Origin: Bacteriovoracaceae bacterium | GTDB taxonomy: Bacteria > Bdellovibrionota > Bacteriovoracia > Bacteriovoracales > Bacteriovoracaceae | Length of the DNA: 64,000 nt | Direction: 5' to 3' | Assembly (NCBI GenBank): GCA_023701435.1 | Contig: JAMPXB010000005.1 | Location: 124,001-188,000, forward strand | Shown: positions 9,062-18,162 of the stretch, piece by piece | How the letters are laid out: each line of letters starts with the position of its first letter | Position numbering within the stretch: the first letter of the stretch is position 1 | Position numbers and translations under genes: made by a program | The notes under the pieces: generated by a model | Database searches by the model: none | What the model saw: the letters and a program-made list of their open reading frames with translations, nothing else | Told to the model about the DNA's origin: nothing

Positions 9062-10312
9062 TTATTTTTTCTGTGGATAAAGAGTTGAGTAATAGTATTC
9101 CATGATGTTTTTGGCCAGGAGTGGGGATTTGATATACCACTTCTTCTGATTAACGATCATGACACAAATTGAAATACCTTTATCGTTCTTATCTTCTAAT
9201 GATTTGGCATAACTGACAAACCAGTCACGCTTACCAAAAGGTTCTCCACCTGTTAGGCTTCCAGTTTTACCCCCAATTTCCAGTTTTTCCAATAGATACT
9301 TACTCCGTCTAAATGAAGAGCGGGCCGTACCATTGGTGACTGTACCCATGAAGAGCGTTCGAAGATCTTCAGAAGTGCTTGGGGTAAGAACGATTTCATC
9401 TTTTTTAAGGCTAGGATAGATGATCTTTTTATCATCATGGCTTTCGAGAGATTTAATAACAATTGGGTATCTGAGCACTCCGCCATTGGCGACGATGGAT
9501 CCGATGACTGCGCCATGAACGGGACTCATGAGTGTTTGCGTATTAAGACCGGAAGAGTATTCTGCAAGATTGTATTGATCTTTGGCCAAATTAAAGACCG
9601 AAGGTTTCAGATTCACGCCTTCAACAAGCTTTTTGTTAAATCCAAACTTTTCAGCCATTTTTTTAAGACCTGCAGGAGTGAGGTTCTCAATGGCAGTTCT
9701 TCCAAAAATAACATTATTAGAGGTCGCAAAAGCTTTCTTTAGATCAAGACTTCTGGTCCAGCGATGGCGACCATTCGGTTCTTTCAATTGGTGTTTATAA
9801 AGAGTAGTTGAGCGGCCAGTGAAGTGAAATTCAGAATCCGTCTTGATATGGGTATTTTCCAATAGATCAGCAGCGGTAATAACTTTAAAAATACTGGCAG
9901 CAGGGTGAGTGTTGGTGAAGGCTAGATCTCGGCCGAACACTTTATGCTTTCGGGAGTAATCAACGGCTGCCAGGATATGTCCCGTTTCATTATCCATCAC
10001 TACGACAGAAGTATAGTCAGGTCGATAAAGCGAAAGCTGCTTTTGAATAAAATCTTCCAACTCAGCATTGAATGTATATTGCACATTGTACTTAGAGCTA
10101 TCGTAATCAACTTGTTCTACCCAATCTTGATGATTAGAAAGAATCTTCTTAAAATCATCCGCTTCTTTCTCAACCACCGCTTTGGGTGCCTCAACAGCTT
10201 GAGAGAACAATGTATTGTCTTTAATAAAATTGAGATTTCCCCACGCAGGGAAGGTAACCAGTGCTAAGACCAGCAAAAAGAGAACTTTTCGGTTTAAATC
10301 CTTAAAAACCAT
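9062..10312 (-). CDS. Single-domain penicillin-binding transpeptidase
   Basis: About 416 residues from ATG 10312. One N-terminal membrane or signal segment (KVLFLLVLALVTFPAWG) precedes a transpeptidase domain with the serine motif ASIFK, a second motif SNN (ATSNNVIFG) and KTGS (GGKTGSLTG). The large N-terminal dimerisation domain of class B PBPs is absent, so it is closer to stand-alone D,D-transpeptidase or carboxypeptidase-like PBPs. It lies between rlmE, whose stop is eight bases upstream of the ATG, and lepB. Which peptidoglycan step it serves is unknown. It is distinct from the FtsI encoded at 45.5-47.4 kb. Confidence 0.85.
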   Translation of the reverse strand: MVFKDLNRKVLFLLVLALVTFPAWGNLNFIKDNTLFSQAVEAPKAVVEKEADDFKKILSNHQDWVEQVDYDSSKYNVQYTFNAELEDFIQKQLSLYRPDYTSVVVMDNETGHILAAVDYSRKHKVFGRDLAFTNTHPAASIFKVITAADLLENTHIKTDSEFHFTGRSTTLYKHQLKEPNGRHRWTRSLDLKKAFATSNNVIFGRTAIENLTPAGLKKMAEKFGFNKKLVEGVNLKPSVFNLAKDQYNLAEYSSGLNTQTLMSPVHGAVIGSIVANGGVLRYPIVIKSLESHDDKKIIYPSLKKDEIVLTPSTSEDLRTLFMGTVTNGTARSSFRRSKYLLEKLEIGGKTGSLTGGEPFGKRDWFVSYAKSLEDKNDKGISICVMIVNQKKWYIKSPLLAKNIMEYYYSTLYPQKK

Positions 10313-10319
10313 GAAAGCA

Positions 10320-10916
10320 TTATGCCTTAAAGTTCTTTCCAATGACAAAAAATTCTTTGCTAATACTTCTAGTAGATTTCGGTTTTAAATATTGGAACTC
10401 TTTAAACAGGTTCTTCTGCTCTTTCAGAAAGTTCTGAGCATGTTGTGAATCAAAGACCTTAATGACAAAATTCCCACCCGGTCTTAGAAACTTAGGAAGA
10501 AGACCAAACACTGATTCCACTAAGTTAAGACTGCGGTCCTGATCCAAGGACTTAATCCCGGTTGTATTTGGCGCCATGTCAGACAAGACCACATCGAACT
10601 GTCCTTCAACACCCAACTGCCTGAGATCATGAACATCAAAGATATCTTTTTCATAAACGCGAACGTTTTTAATCCCCACAAGCTTCTTATTGAGTTCACG
10701 AATATCAATACCCACCACCAGGCCATCGTCTCCAATAATCCGGCTGGTGTACTGAATCCATGATCCTGGGTGATAACCAAAGTCAACCACTTGCATTCCC
10801 GGCTTCAGAATCTTGTACTTTTCATCAATCTCTTCAAGCTTATATACACTTCGGGCAAGAAAGTTCTCATTTTTTGCCTTATTAAAATAGTGGTCTTTAA
10901 CTTTGAAATTACTCAT
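10320..10916 (-). CDS. rlmE: RlmE/FtsJ 23S rRNA 2'-O-methyltransferase
   Basis: 198 residues, the family length. The KDKE catalytic tetrad appears as Lys in SVYKLEEID, Asp in LSDMAPNTTG, Lys in FVIKVFDS and Glu in SISKEFFV. The SAM loop is VVDFGYHPGSW, where many relatives have DLGAAPGGW, a moderate deviation in the second half. RlmE methylates U2552 in the A-loop of 23S rRNA. The gene heads an rlmE-PBP-lepB minus-strand run and is divergent from nth across 54 bases. Confidence 0.9.
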   Translation of the reverse strand: MSNFKVKDHYFNKAKNENFLARSVYKLEEIDEKYKILKPGMQVVDFGYHPGSWIQYTSRIIGDDGLVVGIDIRELNKKLVGIKNVRVYEKDIFDVHDLRQLGVEGQFDVVLSDMAPNTTGIKSLDQDRSLNLVESVFGLLPKFLRPGGNFVIKVFDSQHAQNFLKEQKNLFKEFQYLKPKSTRSISKEFFVIGKNFKA

Positions 10917-10970
10917 GGTCTTTTCTTAGCAATCTTTGATGAAATAGGCCAATTTTGCTAGGATCACACT

Positions 10971-11675
10971 ATGAAAAAAAGTGATTTAGCTGCCGTTGTT
11001 TATGAAAGACTAAAAAAAGTTCATCCCGATGCCCATTGTGAGCTCAATCATTCCAACCCTTTTGAATTGCTCCTGGCCACCATTTTGTCCGCCCAATGTA
11101 CAGATGCGCGAGTGAATATAGTCACCCCGGCCCTCTTTAAAAGATTCCCCACCCCCGAAAAACTGGCCAAAGCTCGTCTGGAAGAGGTGGAGGACATCAT
11201 CAAATCTATCAACTTTTTCAGAAATAAGAGTAAAAGCCTGATTGGATGCGCTCAAATGCTGGTGGAAAAACACCAAAGTGATATTCCCCGAACAGTGGAA
11301 GAATTAAGTGAGCTGCCGGGTGTGGGTAGAAAAACGGCAAACGTGGTTCTGGGCAATGCCTTCAATATCAATACTGGTATTGTTGTTGATACCCATGTGA
11401 AAAGAACCGCGCACCTACTGGGACTCACTAAGCAAACGGATCCGGTTAAAGTCGAAATCGATTTGATGAAACTATTCCCCAATGAACAATGGACTGATCT
11501 CTCCCATTTATTGATATTTCTAGGCAGAAGAACCTGTGTGGCCCGCCGTCCGCAATGCGATTTATGTAATCTAAAAGATGTTTGTGCTTCTAAGGATAAA
11601 CTTCTGAAAGCTTCGAAAAAAGCTCCTCGTGACACCAAATCAAAGGTGGTTCGTAAAGCTGCTTCACCGAAGTAA
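10971..11675 (+). CDS. nth: Endonuclease III
   Basis: 234 residues. A helix-hairpin-helix LPGVGRKTANVV carries the catalytic Lys and VVDTHVKR the catalytic Asp. The 4Fe-4S loop is C-x6-C-x2-C-x5-C (CVARRPQCDLCNLKDVC). It is a bifunctional glycosylase/AP lyase for oxidised pyrimidines in base-excision repair. Beyond the cluster there is a basic tail of about 25 residues (KASKKAP...KVVRK), and this tail is encoded on DNA that is also the 3' end of the opposite-strand phosphatase gene. Confidence 0.95.
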   Translation: MKKSDLAAVVYERLKKVHPDAHCELNHSNPFELLLATILSAQCTDARVNIVTPALFKRFPTPEKLAKARLEEVEDIIKSINFFRNKSKSLIGCAQMLVEKHQSDIPRTVEELSELPGVGRKTANVVLGNAFNINTGIVVDTHVKRTAHLLGLTKQTDPVKVEIDLMKLFPNEQWTDLSHLLIFLGRRTCVARRPQCDLCNLKDVCASKDKLLKASKKAPRDTKSKVVRKAASPK

Positions 11676-12324
11676 CTTCTTTTCCCTGAGAGTAAAATTT
11701 AAGGCCAGCCGCATGACAAAGTAATGTGCCTCCGGCGATGTCCCAGATATTTTTCGGTCGTAAACTGACGACATAATCACATTTTCCGGCAGAGAGCCTC
11801 CCCAACTTATAGGCAATGCTGCCAACTGGTCTCAGGGTAAATTGCGCTGTGGTTTTGTTGGTAAATAGACCATTTTTCCACTCATTCCCGGAAACCTCTC
11901 CACAGTAGGAGGCTTTTTGATGGAAGACCTGTTCCTTGGCTTCAGTAAAACATTCTTTCGTTTTGGGATTATAAACCCAACCTTCACCCGAAAAATCAGC
12001 TGTGGGAAAAACTCCGATAGAAATGGACCATTCATCTCGTCCTTCAATGTACTCACGGGTTCCGTCCAGGGGATCGAGGGCCACCAAGGGAAACTGCCAC
12101 TCCGAAAATTTTTCTTCAGAATAGAAGGTATAGGTGGGAAAGTGCCTTTCTATTATTTGCTCAACGTGAGCGGAGAGGAGTAAATCCAACTCTGTAACAG
12201 GGGAGCCATCGGCCTTAATCGTAATTTCGGCTCGGGGAAAACGACGCACTAAAGCATCAATCCCTGGAATTTCATCAACCATAATTCTGGCCAAATATTT
12301 TATCAATAAAGATTTTTTATCCAC
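11590..12324 (-). CDS. CysQ-like inositol monophosphatase family protein
   Basis: 244 residues. The metal-binding motifs are FYSEEKFSEW near residue 67, DPLDGTREYIEG near residue 81 and WDIAGGTLLCHAAG near residue 193. The DGTREYI wording is that of 3'(2'),5'-bisphosphate nucleotidases (CysQ), which remove PAP from sulfate assimilation and lipid metabolism. The C-terminus PPLIWCHEELFSKL resembles the normal family end, so the 86-base antisense overlap with nth (11590-11675) looks real rather than a read-through. Substrate specificity is inferred. Confidence 0.85.
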   Translation of the reverse strand: MDKKSLLIKYLARIMVDEIPGIDALVRRFPRAEITIKADGSPVTELDLLLSAHVEQIIERHFPTYTFYSEEKFSEWQFPLVALDPLDGTREYIEGRDEWSISIGVFPTADFSGEGWVYNPKTKECFTEAKEQVFHQKASYCGEVSGNEWKNGLFTNKTTAQFTLRPVGSIAYKLGRLSAGKCDYVVSLRPKNIWDIAGGTLLCHAAGLKFYSQGKEVTSVKQLYEPPLIWCHEELFSKLSEVYP

Positions 12325-12415
12325 AATTTTCCCCTAGTTTTCCACAACGTATTTTGTTGTAGAATTCCCCATCCGAGCCTCGATCATACTTAATAATCAT
12401 AATAATTTTAAGTAC

Positions 12416-12443
12416 ATAAAAAAAGGGAACCCGAAGGTTCCCT
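12416..12443 (-). terminator. Intrinsic terminator after the 12.5-kb small gene
   Basis: An eight-base-pair stem AGGGAACC/GGTTCCCT with a CGAA tetraloop (12424-12443) is followed on the minus strand by eight T (12423-12416). It lies downstream of the small ORF ending at 12501 and upstream of the phosphatase start. It therefore separates the two units. Confidence 0.88.
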
Positions 12444-12500
12444 AAACTTTTTTTCATTAACAATGGTTGACTAATTTAGTTTTCCCCAAAAAATAGATAG

Positions 12501-12740
12501 TTAACTCGCTTCATACATGGCCAACATTTCAACCCAACCGTCCTGGGCCACCGACAAGGCAAATACTCCATCTGATGCTGAGTTTTCTTCGCTAACGACA
12601 TTCGTTACAAGCTTCACTCCGGACTCATCAACGTAGACAAATGGCTGTTGTTCGGGGGCATGGGAAGACTGAGAAGAAAACTGGGAATAGCAGGAAGAAA
12701 AATCTTTAAAAACGGTAGCGGTTAAGGGTGCCTTGTACAA
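12501..12740 (-). CDS. Small acidic protein of unknown function
   Basis: 79 residues, starting at TTG 12740 behind a perfect AAGGAGGA ribosome site (12751-12744, spacing of about four). It has its own terminator and an upstream inverted repeat GAAGAGA/TCTCTTC (12760-12778) in the leader. The protein is soluble and acidic with no membrane segment. It has a Ser/Gln stretch near the start and ends DGWVEMLAMYEAS. I recognise no family. The strong ribosome site and self-contained transcription unit argue that it is a real and possibly abundant protein. Confidence 0.75.
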   Translation of the reverse strand: MYKAPLTATVFKDFSSCYSQFSSQSSHAPEQQPFVYVDESGVKLVTNVVSEENSASDGVFALSVAQDGWVEMLAMYEAS

Positions 12741-12863
12741 AAGTCCTCCTTGATCGCGTGAAGAGATCCATTCTCTTCTCGATTCTTACTAATAAGTGTA
12801 TCAAGCGAACACCGAACGCCGCAAAAGAATTCTTTAAAAAGTAAGCAAATCTAAGATCTTAAC

Positions 12864-14405
12864 CTATTTCTCACGATGGATTAGATCAACTATATCCGGA
12901 GGAGATTGATAAAAATTATAAAGAATTCTGACCCGACCTTCAAAGTGTGAGTCTAGTAGGCACATCAGCACATAGATAACGTAAATGAAGTTGCGTCGTG
13001 AACGGAGACGCGAAATCGATTGAAAAATCCACTCTAAAGGCAGGACCGAGAGGAAAACGACAAACCATAAAAAACCAAAGCTATAAATCAGGTCTTTTTC
13101 GACCAGTAAGGCCATTACTACCAGGCAAAGTACCAAAAGGCTAAATTCCCGCAAGCGCTTCACGTCTAAGGTTAATACCGCCAGGGTCTTTCTCTGGGGC
13201 TTGAAAATCATAATTAATAAAGTGCACAGACCAATAATAGAAAGTGAATAGAATGCTTTCCTATTAAGTACCACTGACAAATAAGAACTAAATTCTTTTA
13301 AGGTCATGGCGTCTTCAAAAAACCGTAAGTCGATATGGGTGATCATGCTGATCAATATGAGAAACATCCCCAGCGAAGTATATTTTACAAACTGTCCTCG
13401 ATACCATTCGGTGTTTTCATTTAAGAATGAAAAATAGAGCAGCGCCAGACCCACCGGAAACAGGAAACCAAAATTAAAGTTAAGAACGACACCAGTATAA
13501 CAAAGCAGCCCATACATGAGACCAGAACGATAAGTGGAACTTTTAATACACCAAAGAATTGACCAGACCCAGAGCACAGAAAAACAGGTCGTGGCAGATA
13601 AGTAAGGGTCTTTTTTCAGGAATAGAGAGAATGACCAGGTGGAAACGAGGGCAAAGAGTCCCAGCATCGAAAGCCGGCGCGACAAGAAGAAGCGCATGAT
13701 TCCATAAAAAGCGAGCAGGTAAAGTCCAAAGCTCACAAAGTAAAAGTGCATACTCCAACCAAGATTGATGAGATGAGGAAATCTCCTGAATGGAATAAAA
13801 TTCATTTGCAGATAATTCCACAACTGACCATGCATCTTCTCTTCTGGGTCCACAATGAGTTTAAGGGTTTCAAGGTTACTGAGGAATGGAAAGCTAGGCA
13901 TGCTGACAACAAACATCGCTAGCGTCAGGAACAAAACAGTTTTTTCAAACGAATCAAGATATTTGTATTCGGTAAATTGTGTGGATACAGATTCTTCAAT
14001 AATCTTTCCGCGAGTAGGCCAGGAATAGAAAAGACCGACAACGACAAAAAATCCCCAGAAAAAATGTCGAACAATGTCTTCTGGAATAAAGGACATCAAA
14101 TTAAAAATCAGCATCATGGTGGCGTTACCTATAATGACCCGATAAAGAACACGATCAATACTGGAATTGGCCCGGAAATAGATCTTTAATCGATGATCGA
14201 TTTCTTTACCTAATAAATACCACTGGCCTGCCATAAACAGCAGGTAGGCCAACATCAGCAAGGACTGTACAAAAATATTTATTTCCAGCGTTTTCTGAAT
14301 CCAGACCGGCAAGAGTAAAAAAGAAAAGTAGATAAGCAGCCGATTTATAAAGAATTTCGACTTAGCCCAGATAATATTTGAATTTTTTACTAAAGCTTTT
14401 TCCAT
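12864..14405 (-). CDS. Polytopic membrane protein, possibly GT-C-like
   Basis: 513 residues with roughly eleven or twelve hydrophobic segments, beginning INRLLIYFSFLLLPVW near residue 20. A larger loop of about 60 residues near positions 175-230 (FLSNLETLKLIVDPEEKMHGQLWNYLQ) separates the first helices from the rest. This layout resembles GT-C glycosyltransferases or polymer flippases, but I do not see a clear DxD or EED motif. No soluble domain is present. It is monocistronic as far as can be seen, starting next to the 14.4-kb hairpin. The function is not assigned. Confidence 0.75.
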   Translation of the reverse strand: MEKALVKNSNIIWAKSKFFINRLLIYFSFLLLPVWIQKTLEINIFVQSLLMLAYLLFMAGQWYLLGKEIDHRLKIYFRANSSIDRVLYRVIIGNATMMLIFNLMSFIPEDIVRHFFWGFFVVVGLFYSWPTRGKIIEESVSTQFTEYKYLDSFEKTVLFLTLAMFVVSMPSFPFLSNLETLKLIVDPEEKMHGQLWNYLQMNFIPFRRFPHLINLGWSMHFYFVSFGLYLLAFYGIMRFFLSRRLSMLGLFALVSTWSFSLFLKKDPYLSATTCFSVLWVWSILWCIKSSTYRSGLMYGLLCYTGVVLNFNFGFLFPVGLALLYFSFLNENTEWYRGQFVKYTSLGMFLILISMITHIDLRFFEDAMTLKEFSSYLSVVLNRKAFYSLSIIGLCTLLIMIFKPQRKTLAVLTLDVKRLREFSLLVLCLVVMALLVEKDLIYSFGFLWFVVFLSVLPLEWIFQSISRLRSRRNFIYVIYVLMCLLDSHFEGRVRILYNFYQSPPDIVDLIHREK

Positions 14406-14464
14406 AATATCCGATCAGAACAGTGGAGCTTATCAAAAGGCTCCAGACCCTTAGACTAGATTCG

Positions 14465-14501
14465 AAAAAGAGAGAAGGAGTTGTTCACCTTCTCTCTTTT
14501 T
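14465..14501. terminator. Strong bidirectional hairpin between the membrane-protein gene and fliD
   Basis: A perfect 14-base-pair stem (14465-14478 with 14488-14501) closes a nine-base loop and runs into a T-rich stretch on the plus strand. It is shaped like an intrinsic terminator. The flanking genes are divergent (start at 14405 minus, start at 14634 plus), so no annotated gene ends here. It may end a short unannotated plus-strand transcript or insulate the fliD promoter. Confidence 0.7.
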
Positions 14502-14633
14502 CTTTTTATTCAAACTTGATCGTAGCTCACTTTCTTCCCACTTGCGACAACAATGTCCCATGCTACTCTTATATTGGGTTCACAAGATGTAAACCCGACT
14601 CCAATCGTCCGCTAACTTTCATGGAGGAAAGAT

Positions 14634-16019
14634 TTGGGGATCTCGTTCGGATCAATTAATTCAGGTCTACCTAAGGACATTGTTCAGCAGATCGTTGAGG
14701 CTGAGAAGATTCCTATTCAACAAATGGAAGCCCGTAAAGGTAAGATCACCGATAAAAAAGCGCTCGTGCAGCAGCTCACTTCGCTGGTCGAAAATATGCG
14801 CGGTGAAGTCCTGAAGAATAAAAACGCCCGAAGTTTACGGGAACTCGCCATCAATACTGGAGACAGCACCAACATTGCGGTTAGCGCCGACAAAAACGTA
14901 GCTGATCCTGGAAAATATCAATTAGAAGTTGTTCAATTGGCCCAAAAATCTTCCGCCATCAGTAACGGTGTGGAAGACAAGGACAAGACATACGTTGGAG
15001 TGGGTTATATCCGCGCCATTCTTCCCAATGGGGAAGAAAAAGAAATTTACGTTGATGAGAAGAGCGCTACCCTGTCCGGGATAGCTAAGCTTATTAATGG
15101 CGATAGTGAATTAGGTATGAAAGCCACTGTAGTAAATGATGGTAAGGGCTCAGATGAACCATGGCGAATTATGATTTCCATGTCGGACACCGGTGACGGT
15201 AACCGGGTGGAATTTCCCTATCTCTACCTGGTTGATGGTGAAGTCGATCTTTACTTTGAACAGGAAAGACCGGCACAGGATGCTAAAATCAAGCTCGATG
15301 GATTCGAGATCGAAGTTCCCAATAATAAAGTTACTGATCTTATTCCCGGTGTGACCATTGATTTAAAGAAGGCTAAACCCGGAGAAGAAATCAACCTTGA
15401 GATTACCGAAGATGTGCAAAAGATCGGAGGTAAATTCAGCAGCCTGATAGATAATATCAACAACGTTTTAAAATTTATTAAAGATCAGAACACCCTGGAT
15501 GAGAAAACTGATACTTCCCGAACTTTGGGTGGTGACTTAACTCTTACCACTATTGAAAGCAGAATTCGGACAGCGGTTTTCACCTCCATACAGACAGATG
15601 CTGGTCCCATGCGTATGGGCGATCTGGGTGTGACTTTCCAACGTGATGGTTTACTGAAGTTCGATCAGGCAAAATTTGAAGCAGCCTTATCCAAAGATTA
15701 CAAAGCTGTTACCCAGACTCTGACCGGTAAATACTCTATTGAGGGTGGCAAATCTAATGGCTTTATCGATATTTTGGATGACACCGCCAAGACTCTTTTA
15801 ACACAGCCCAATGGGATTTTAACAACCCGAAAGAGCGGTCTTCAAAGCCAAATCAACCAGATCGACCGCCAGATCAACAACAGGCAACGGCATATTCAGC
15901 AAAAAGAAGAAGTGCTGAAGAATAAATTTGCCCGACTAGAAGAGACCATTTCTAAAATCCGAGGTCAGGGTGCTGGACTTGCAGGATTTGCCGCTCCTCC
16001 GGGAGCGATTCAATTATGA
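14634..16019 (+). CDS. fliD: Flagellar hook-associated protein 2 (filament cap)
   Basis: 461 residues. The FliD N-terminal domain (GLPKDIVQQIVEAEKIPIQQM) is followed by the beta-rich central region. The FliD C-terminal domain (SLIDNINNVLKFIKDQN near residue 273) ends in heptad-like coiled coil (IDRQINNRQRHIQQKEE). It caps the growing filament and folds flagellin. The start is TTG 14634, with GGAGG seven bases upstream; no in-frame ATG lies nearby. It heads a plus-strand run with fliS and a FliT-like gene, the usual filament-assembly set. Confidence 0.93.
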   Translation: MGISFGSINSGLPKDIVQQIVEAEKIPIQQMEARKGKITDKKALVQQLTSLVENMRGEVLKNKNARSLRELAINTGDSTNIAVSADKNVADPGKYQLEVVQLAQKSSAISNGVEDKDKTYVGVGYIRAILPNGEEKEIYVDEKSATLSGIAKLINGDSELGMKATVVNDGKGSDEPWRIMISMSDTGDGNRVEFPYLYLVDGEVDLYFEQERPAQDAKIKLDGFEIEVPNNKVTDLIPGVTIDLKKAKPGEEINLEITEDVQKIGGKFSSLIDNINNVLKFIKDQNTLDEKTDTSRTLGGDLTLTTIESRIRTAVFTSIQTDAGPMRMGDLGVTFQRDGLLKFDQAKFEAALSKDYKAVTQTLTGKYSIEGGKSNGFIDILDDTAKTLLTQPNGILTTRKSGLQSQINQIDRQINNRQRHIQQKEEVLKNKFARLEETISKIRGQGAGLAGFAAPPGAIQL

Positions 16020-16051
16020 TAAAATTATAAGCGACACAGGAGGAGGGTCCT

Positions 16052-16450
16052 ATGAGCTACGGTTTAGGTGCATATAAGAAAACGTCTGTCGAAACTGCCA
16101 GTAAGGAGCAAATCCTACTAATGCTTTATCAGGCAGCCATTAAGAATTGTAAAAAAGCAATGGAAGCCATTGACCAAAAGAATCTTGCCAAGAAAGGCGA
16201 GTACATTGGGAAAATGCAGGACATTGTTGTTGAACTATCCAATAGTCTGGACTTTGAAGTTGGTGGAGAAGTTGCCAAGGAATTAGCATCACTCTACGAC
16301 TACATTCTCTACTCAAGCACCCAGGCAAACATTAAAATCGAAAAAACCCATCTCGAAGGTTGTTTAAAAGTATTAAACACTCTTTACGAGGGCTGGGCGG
16401 AAGCCATTAAGAATCTTAAAACGCAAACAAGCACAAACAAGAGCGCCTAA
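16052..16450 (+). CDS. fliS: Flagellin export chaperone FliS
   Basis: 132 residues, the family length. It opens with the typical GAYKKTSVETASKEQILLMLY and has the family's four-helix pattern (KGEYIGKMQDIVVELSNSLDFEVGGEVA). FliS binds the flagellin C-terminus in the cytosol before export. A strong AGGAGGAGG site precedes ATG 16052. The gene follows fliD by 32 bases and its stop overlaps the next start (TAATG). Confidence 0.93.
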   Translation: MSYGLGAYKKTSVETASKEQILLMLYQAAIKNCKKAMEAIDQKNLAKKGEYIGKMQDIVVELSNSLDFEVGGEVAKELASLYDYILYSSTQANIKIEKTHLEGCLKVLNTLYEGWAEAIKNLKTQTSTNKSA

Positions 16451-16797
16451 TGGAAAAATTCACCCTCCTCTTTGAAGAATTCATTATGAAAGCAATCACC
16501 ATGACTGAGAACATGATTGCCAGCGAATTTACTCAAGACACTAACTTTGAACACTTCACTTCTAATCGTGAAAGGTTATTTCAAATCCTCGACCAGATTT
16601 CCAACAAAATCGAGTGGAACGAGGTCGCTCCTGAAAAACGCACTGAGCTTAATCGCCAGATCGACTACATCAAAAAGCTGGACGAAAAACTTCTGGTGAA
16701 ACTACAGGAACATCAGGAAGAAGTTCGTACTGAAATTGAAAGAACAGTTCGTCAAAAAGAAAACATCAAGGGTTATAATCTAAGTGATGTGAAATAA
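16450..16797 (+). CDS. FliT-like small helical chaperone (putative)
   Basis: 115 residues, all predicted helix, with no Cys and no membrane segment. The C-terminal half (IDYIKKLDEKLLVKLQEH then KENIKGY) has the length, heptads and aromatic end seen in FliT-type chaperones, which hold FliD before export. ATG 16450 shares a base with the fliS stop, so translation is coupled. The position after fliD-fliS is where fliT normally lies. Identity is inferred from position and shape rather than a diagnostic motif. Confidence 0.6.
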   Translation: MEKFTLLFEEFIMKAITMTENMIASEFTQDTNFEHFTSNRERLFQILDQISNKIEWNEVAPEKRTELNRQIDYIKKLDEKLLVKLQEHQEEVRTEIERTVRQKENIKGYNLSDVK

Positions 16798-18141
16798 GTG
16801 AAAAAACTATTGATCATCCAGCAAGATGAAGCCTATTTTCTCTTTGAGACCCTGCGGGTCCTTGAAAAAAATACTGTAGCTTTAAAAGATTTTGACCTCA
16901 CGATATTAGTAGAAGAAAAAGCATATCGTGACGTTTATGATGACTCAAATCCCGTAATCACTGGGCTAACCTGGAACAAAAATCTTGTCCAAGAAACCTC
17001 CTTTGATGTTTCTGTAAATCTATCAATGAATGAAGAAAGTTGGGACTTTCACTCATCAGTAACATCTCAGAACAAAATCGGACCTTACCGCATCTCAGGT
17101 CAAACTTACGTTAAAGACCTGTGGTCTTCTTATCTGCTGACCCTGAAGGCTAAGGCTCCTTTTCTGACTTTCCACTTCCAGGATCTTTATAAAAACATTC
17201 TGGGAATTAAGGGTTTTCAATATCAGCCTCACGAAAAAACAACTATCAGGCAGATTGCTTTTGCCATGACTGCGGTTCACCTTTTTCCGGCAACTGAACA
17301 GGAGTTGCTGGTTCAAGAGATTTCTCAGAATTATCCCAACGTATCATTAATCGATATTTCTGAGATTGATCTGATATCAGACCTTTCTCAGACTCTTTAT
17401 ATCGGCCCCGCCAACTTAAATGCCTTAAAATTATGCGAAGCTGGGGGCAAAGGGATTTTTCTCTCCGGCAATTTTCAGGGATTTAATCTGCTTCCACATG
17501 GTTTCGACCATCTTTTTGTAAGTTCACGAGACCAAAAGTTTAAGGCGCGGGAGCTGTTAAAGTTAATCGGTACCTCTATGCGAGCTGAATCAACAGTAGA
17601 ATCTGCTTATTCCGTTTATCGAATTGAACATGAGAATATCTTCGGATCTTATTTAAAAAGCCTCAATACCAGTGACGACAACTATCCTTTTTACCAGGCC
17701 CATGTAGTCTTATGGAATTTCCTGCTTAATCTTTTCGATGTTAATCTGGACATTATTAAATGTAGCATTTCACAAGTTACCTTACTTAAAACCCACCAGG
17801 AAGTTTTGCGAAAGCTCATCCGCCTACATGACTATGCCATGGTTTCAGTTGATACCATTTACCATGAAGCTAAATCTCCCAAAGCCGATGGCGCCAAAAT
17901 CGAAGGGCATTTAAAAAATATCCGGGAGATTGATAGAATTTTCGATCAAATTGCCCAGTCCCATTCCTTACTCAGACCTATCCTGGACTTTTATCGCATC
18001 CACCGTGGCCAGAATGAAGGTTCTACTCTGGCAGAACAAGCTCAGGACAGTTTCCTGGCCTATTCGGAAGAGCATCAGGCGCTGGAAGCTCTGTTGGAAT
18101 TATTTTCTGTGACATTAAAACAAAACGAAGTTAGCATTTGA
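16798..18141 (+). CDS. GT9/heptosyltransferase-like protein in the flagellar operon
   Basis: 447 residues, GTG start immediately after the previous stop. The N-terminal half follows the pattern of family 9 glycosyltransferases: an initial KKLLIIQQDE strand, FDVSVNLSMNEES with KIGPYR near residues 68-100 (compare FDLVINLQ..RIGY), and a nucleotide-sugar-like region with IGPANLNALKLCEAGGKGIFLSG near 200. The last 170 residues are helical and unlike GT9. It could modify flagellin or have lost activity and become structural. Assignment to GT9 is by eye and moderate. Confidence 0.5.
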   Translation: MKKLLIIQQDEAYFLFETLRVLEKNTVALKDFDLTILVEEKAYRDVYDDSNPVITGLTWNKNLVQETSFDVSVNLSMNEESWDFHSSVTSQNKIGPYRISGQTYVKDLWSSYLLTLKAKAPFLTFHFQDLYKNILGIKGFQYQPHEKTTIRQIAFAMTAVHLFPATEQELLVQEISQNYPNVSLIDISEIDLISDLSQTLYIGPANLNALKLCEAGGKGIFLSGNFQGFNLLPHGFDHLFVSSRDQKFKARELLKLIGTSMRAESTVESAYSVYRIEHENIFGSYLKSLNTSDDNYPFYQAHVVLWNFLLNLFDVNLDIIKCSISQVTLLKTHQEVLRKLIRLHDYAMVSVDTIYHEAKSPKADGAKIEGHLKNIREIDRIFDQIAQSHSLLRPILDFYRIHRGQNEGSTLAEQAQDSFLAYSEEHQALEALLELFSVTLKQNEVSI

Positions 18142-18162
18142 TTATACATATCAAGGATGAGT

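Noticed and set aside
14423-14659. 78-codon plus-strand frame upstream of fliD
   Set aside because: It spans the perfect terminator hairpin, has no ribosome site and overlaps the well-supported fliD start.
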